Assembly (NCBI GenBank): GCA_021154515.1
Contig: JAJKIL010000082.1
Coordinates: 1-7,229 of the forward strand
From: Niastella sp.
GTDB taxonomy: Bacteria; Bacteroidota; Bacteroidia; Chitinophagales; Chitinophagaceae
Direction of reading: 5' to 3'
DNA: 7,229 bases
The notes below the pieces were generated by a model, which was not told where the DNA came from, made no database searches, and saw only the letters and a list, made by a program, of their open reading frames with translations. Both the position numbers and the translations under genes were made by a program. How positions within the stretch are numbered: position 1 is the stretch's first letter; every line of letters starts with the position of its first letter. Positions 5,255 through 7,229 of the stretch are shown here, in pieces.

Positions 5255-5579
5255 GATAGATATTTTTGGTTTTCAGAATATGACCCGCTTTCAGCGATGA
5301 TTAGTCGAATTAATTTACGAACAAAGTGGTTTGACGGATTGGATATCAGAAGAAAAAGTCCCGAGTGGATTTTACAAATTTCATTCCTATTTATAATGAA
5401 TGAACACTAATTATTAAAAATCCCCAATAACCATGTGGTAAAAATACTCGGTGAACTTGTTTTTAACCTTGCCTTAATATTGGCTAATAAATTTACATAT
5501 TTCCGTTAGTCAAAATTGACAATTCATATAGAATTAATGTTGCACGTGACTAACTTTAACATTGACATAGTCATTATAG
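5255..5579 (-). promoter_or_regulatory. 325-bp AT-rich gap between clpV and tssB, probable promoter region of tssB
   Basis: This is the longest gene-free stretch of the window. It is clearly more AT-rich than its flanks. The clpV-proximal part (5505-5573) holds a cluster of TGAC/GTCA half-sites and nested dyads, listed separately. A weak promoter-like pair on the coding strand is TTTTG at 5515-5511 and TAAATTTA at 5495-5488. The second element matches TAnnTTTG in five of the six fixed bases, but the 15-base spacing is shorter than the usual 19 or so. A 6-bp AT-only inverted repeat (TTCATT 5380-5385, AATGAA 5395-5400) lies further down. I see no small gene, tRNA or other RNA gene here. A promoter is inferred mainly from gap length and composition. 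Confidence 0.4.
5505..5573. promoter_or_regulatory. Operator-like cluster of TGAC/GTCA half-sites with nested inverted repeats
   Basis: GTTAGTCA (5505-5512) and TGACTAAC (5547-5554) are an exact 8-bp inverted repeat 34 bp apart. Inside lies AATTC/GAATT (5521-5525 and 5531-5535) around five bases. The palindrome GTCAAAATTGAC (5509-5520) overlaps the first arm, and TGACATAGTCA (5563-5573) lies just beside the clpV stop. In all, five TGAC or GTCA tetramers occur in about 69 bp. The coding strand has no T run after the outer stem, so a clpV terminator is a weaker reading than a protein-binding region. Confidence 0.45.
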
Positions 5580-7229
5580 TTATAACACCGCTGACGTGCT
5601 ATTCCATAAGAAATTTCCCTCATCGTCTACATCTACTATTAATATAGTGTTTCCTGCAGCCCCTGCTTCCCCGCTAATGATCTTGCGCGATAAAGGACGA
5701 CGCAGGTGGTTCCGGATAACACCCGCCAATGGCCGCGCCCCATATTGGGGAGCAAACCCCAGCACTGCTAATTGTTTTTTAGCTGCATCGCTGAGTTGTA
5801 AAGTGATCCCTTGTTTCTCCAGCGAACCGTATAACCCTTTCAGTTGAATATTGAGAATGCGTTCAACCATTTCATTGATCATAGGTGCAAACGGACAGAT
5901 CTCTGTTAAGCGGCCTAAAAACTCGGGCCGGAAATAGTTGCTCATGATCTCCATTAACTGCGTATTCGACGGCACCTGGTTTTTAATAAATGAATCCACT
6001 ACATACTGACTGCCGATATTAGAAGTAAAGATGATGAGCGCATTGGAGAAATCGCCCTCCTTTCCCAACTTATCGTGCAGTTTGCCTTCGTCCATGATCT
6101 GTAAAAAAATATCAAAGACCGATTGATGCGCTTTTTCAATTTCATCGAACAACACTACTGAATAAGGTTGCTGACGGATCTTGTTAATAAGCAATCCGCC
6201 TTCTTCATATCCAACATAACCGGGAGGCGCACCATATAATAAGGCGGCGCTGTGCTCTTCTTTAAACTCCGACATGTCAAACCGGATCATCGAGTTTTCA
6301 TCCTGGAACAGGAAATCGGCCAGTGCTTTGGCTAATTCTGTTTTACCCGTACCCGTTGGTCCCAGGAAAAAGAAGGAGCCTATTGGTTGACCAGGTTTGC
6401 CTAACCCGGCTCTAGATTCAAGAATAGCTTCGCTGATGGAGCGGATGGCATGGTCCTGCCCTATTACTCTTTGTTTCAGGATCTCATCCATTTTCAACAG
6501 CCGTTCTTTTTCCTGCGCCTGTACTTTGCCAATAGGAATGCCGGTTTTATGGGCTACAATAGCGGCTACATCTGACTGATTGAGCACCTGGCGATCATCG
6601 GCCGCCCTTTCTGACAAGGCTTCGTACGCAAGGTTTAAATAGTGAATAATTTCATTGGCATCGGTCATTTGCATGGGATCGGTTTCTGATTGAACCGCAG
6701 CCCACAAAATTGGACTGATCTTATTGCGCAACTGGTTGTAATGCCATTTCCAGTCATCAGGTGTAGCTTGTTCGTTTTGCATGGCATCAAACCCAGCTTT
6801 CATTTCATCCACTACCTGTTTGCCGGTATCTCTTGCCAGGCGAAGCGCGGCCATGGAATGATCGGCCAGGTCAATAGCTGCATCGGGCAGACGACGGTCC
6901 TTTACATAACGTTTCGCCAGCCTGATAGTATCATGCAGGGTTTCATCTTCTATGGTTATCGCATGGTGTTTGCTGTAGTGCGGCATAATGGTTTGCATCA
7001 TGCGGAAAGTGGTGGCGGCGTCTGGTTCTTCTACCTGTATTACATCAAAGCGCCGGGCAAAGGCTTCATCCTTTTCAATGTGTTTCCGGTATTCTTCCAG
7101 TGTAGTAGCACCTATAACGGTGAGCTCACCACGGGCCAGTTCCGGTTTTAATAAATTGGCAGCGCCTGCCATGGCGCCCTGTTTATCCATCAGCACGTGC
7201 ATTTCGTCGATAAACAAAATGGCTTTGTC
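5580..7229 (-). CDS. clpV: T6SS sheath-recycling AAA+ ATPase ClpV (TssH), 5' part beyond the right edge
   Basis: The frame is open to the window edge and gives the last 549 residues of a Clp/Hsp100 protein; by family length about 280-300 N-terminal residues are missing. The fragment opens in the first ATPase domain with the Walker B motif AILFIDE (3-9), then sensor GATT (40-43) and the arginine-finger pair ARRF (58-61). A reduced middle domain spans about 120-218. The second ATPase domain shows Walker A GPTGTGKT (290-297), a PPGYVGYEEGG pore-loop region (334-345), Walker B VVLFDE (358-363), sensor 1 FTSN (401-404), the arginine finger FRPEFLGRL (433-441) and sensor 2 GARPL (497-501). ClpV extracts subunits from contracted sheath in the cytoplasm so that they can be reused. 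ClpB is the main alternative, but the middle domain looks too short and the neighbours are sheath genes. No key ATPase residue is missing in the visible part. Confidence 0.93.
   Translation of the reverse strand, partial: DKAILFIDEMHVLMDKQGAMAGAANLLKPELARGELTVIGATTLEEYRKHIEKDEAFARRFDVIQVEEPDAATTFRMMQTIMPHYSKHHAITIEDETLHDTIRLAKRYVKDRRLPDAAIDLADHSMAALRLARDTGKQVVDEMKAGFDAMQNEQATPDDWKWHYNQLRNKISPILWAAVQSETDPMQMTDANEIIHYLNLAYEALSERAADDRQVLNQSDVAAIVAHKTGIPIGKVQAQEKERLLKMDEILKQRVIGQDHAIRSISEAILESRAGLGKPGQPIGSFFFLGPTGTGKTELAKALADFLFQDENSMIRFDMSEFKEEHSAALLYGAPPGYVGYEEGGLLINKIRQQPYSVVLFDEIEKAHQSVFDIFLQIMDEGKLHDKLGKEGDFSNALIIFTSNIGSQYVVDSFIKNQVPSNTQLMEIMSNYFRPEFLGRLTEICPFAPMINEMVERILNIQLKGLYGSLEKQGITLQLSDAAKKQLAVLGFAPQYGARPLAGVIRNHLRRPLSRKIISGEAGAAGNTILIVDVDDEGNFLWNSTSAVL

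Noticed and set aside
5177..5410. 77-codon plus-strand frame reaching into the clpV-tssB gap
   Set aside because: Half of it is antisense to tssB and the remainder is AT-rich spacer; there is no protein-like pattern.
5488..5515. Clear sigma-type promoter for tssB
   Set aside because: The TTTTG and TAAATTTA elements resemble the Bacteroidota pattern but the spacing is 15 bases and the last base is wrong; it is kept only as a weak candidate in the intergenic entry.
6690..7151. 153-codon open frame on the plus strand
   Set aside because: It is antisense to clpV, which has intact ATPase motifs; the plus-strand frame has no recognisable domain.
7215..7217. TTG as a start codon for the ATPase gene
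   Set aside because: The frame continues to the window edge and the codon lies inside the Walker B motif AILFIDE, so it is an internal Leu of a protein that starts outside the window.
282..7229. Extracellular contractile injection system or phage tail instead of a T6SS
   Set aside because: The TssB/TssC pair, a ClpV-type ATPase and VgrG with short TssD proteins match a T6SSiii set; recycling by ClpV is a T6SS trait, and no phage structural genes are present.

Overview
The window carries one minus-strand gene cluster. It is the core of a type VI secretion system (T6SS) of the Bacteroidota type, subtype T6SSiii. Read in the direction of transcription (right to left) the order is: clpV/tssH (5' part cut by the window edge), tssB, tssC, a first tssD (Hcp-like), a second tssD, vgrG/tssI, and the first 60 codons of an unrecognised gene that runs off the left edge. 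No convincing plus-strand gene was found; the long plus-strand open frames lie antisense to these genes.

The organism is most likely a member of the Bacteroidota, and a Chitinophaga/Niastella-like soil bacterium would fit. The reasons are the short Bacteroidota-type TssD proteins, the divergent TssB and TssC, the lack of clear Shine-Dalgarno sequences before AT-rich starts, and intergenic heptamer/octamer tracts of a kind I associate with Chitinophagaceae. The genus is inference.

How the parts fit together, from family knowledge: TssB and TssC form the contractile sheath around a tube of stacked TssD rings. VgrG is the trimeric spike on the tube tip. ClpV is the AAA+ unfoldase that dismantles the contracted sheath. 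Baseplate and membrane-complex genes (tssE, F, G, K, N, O, P, Q, R) are not in this window and should lie beyond its edges.

Layout: 5580-7229 clpV; 5255-5579 a 325-bp AT-rich gap with a cluster of TGAC/GTCA half-sites and a dyad; 3372-5254 tssB-tssC, 47 bp apart; 3134-3371 a leader with three separate stem-loops; 2240-3133 two tssD genes separated by a 12-bp perfect hairpin; 2100-2239 a gap built largely of degenerate 7-bp repeats that abut the tssD stop codon; 282-2099 vgrG, whose last codons and stop lie inside an 8-bp repeat tract; 181-281 the rest of that tract plus a 7-bp repeat tract; 1-180 the unknown gene.

The machinery itself is recognisable. The least explained parts are the short-period repeat tracts at the gene ends, the structured spacers around the tssD genes, the operator-like cluster upstream of tssB, and the partial gene after vgrG.
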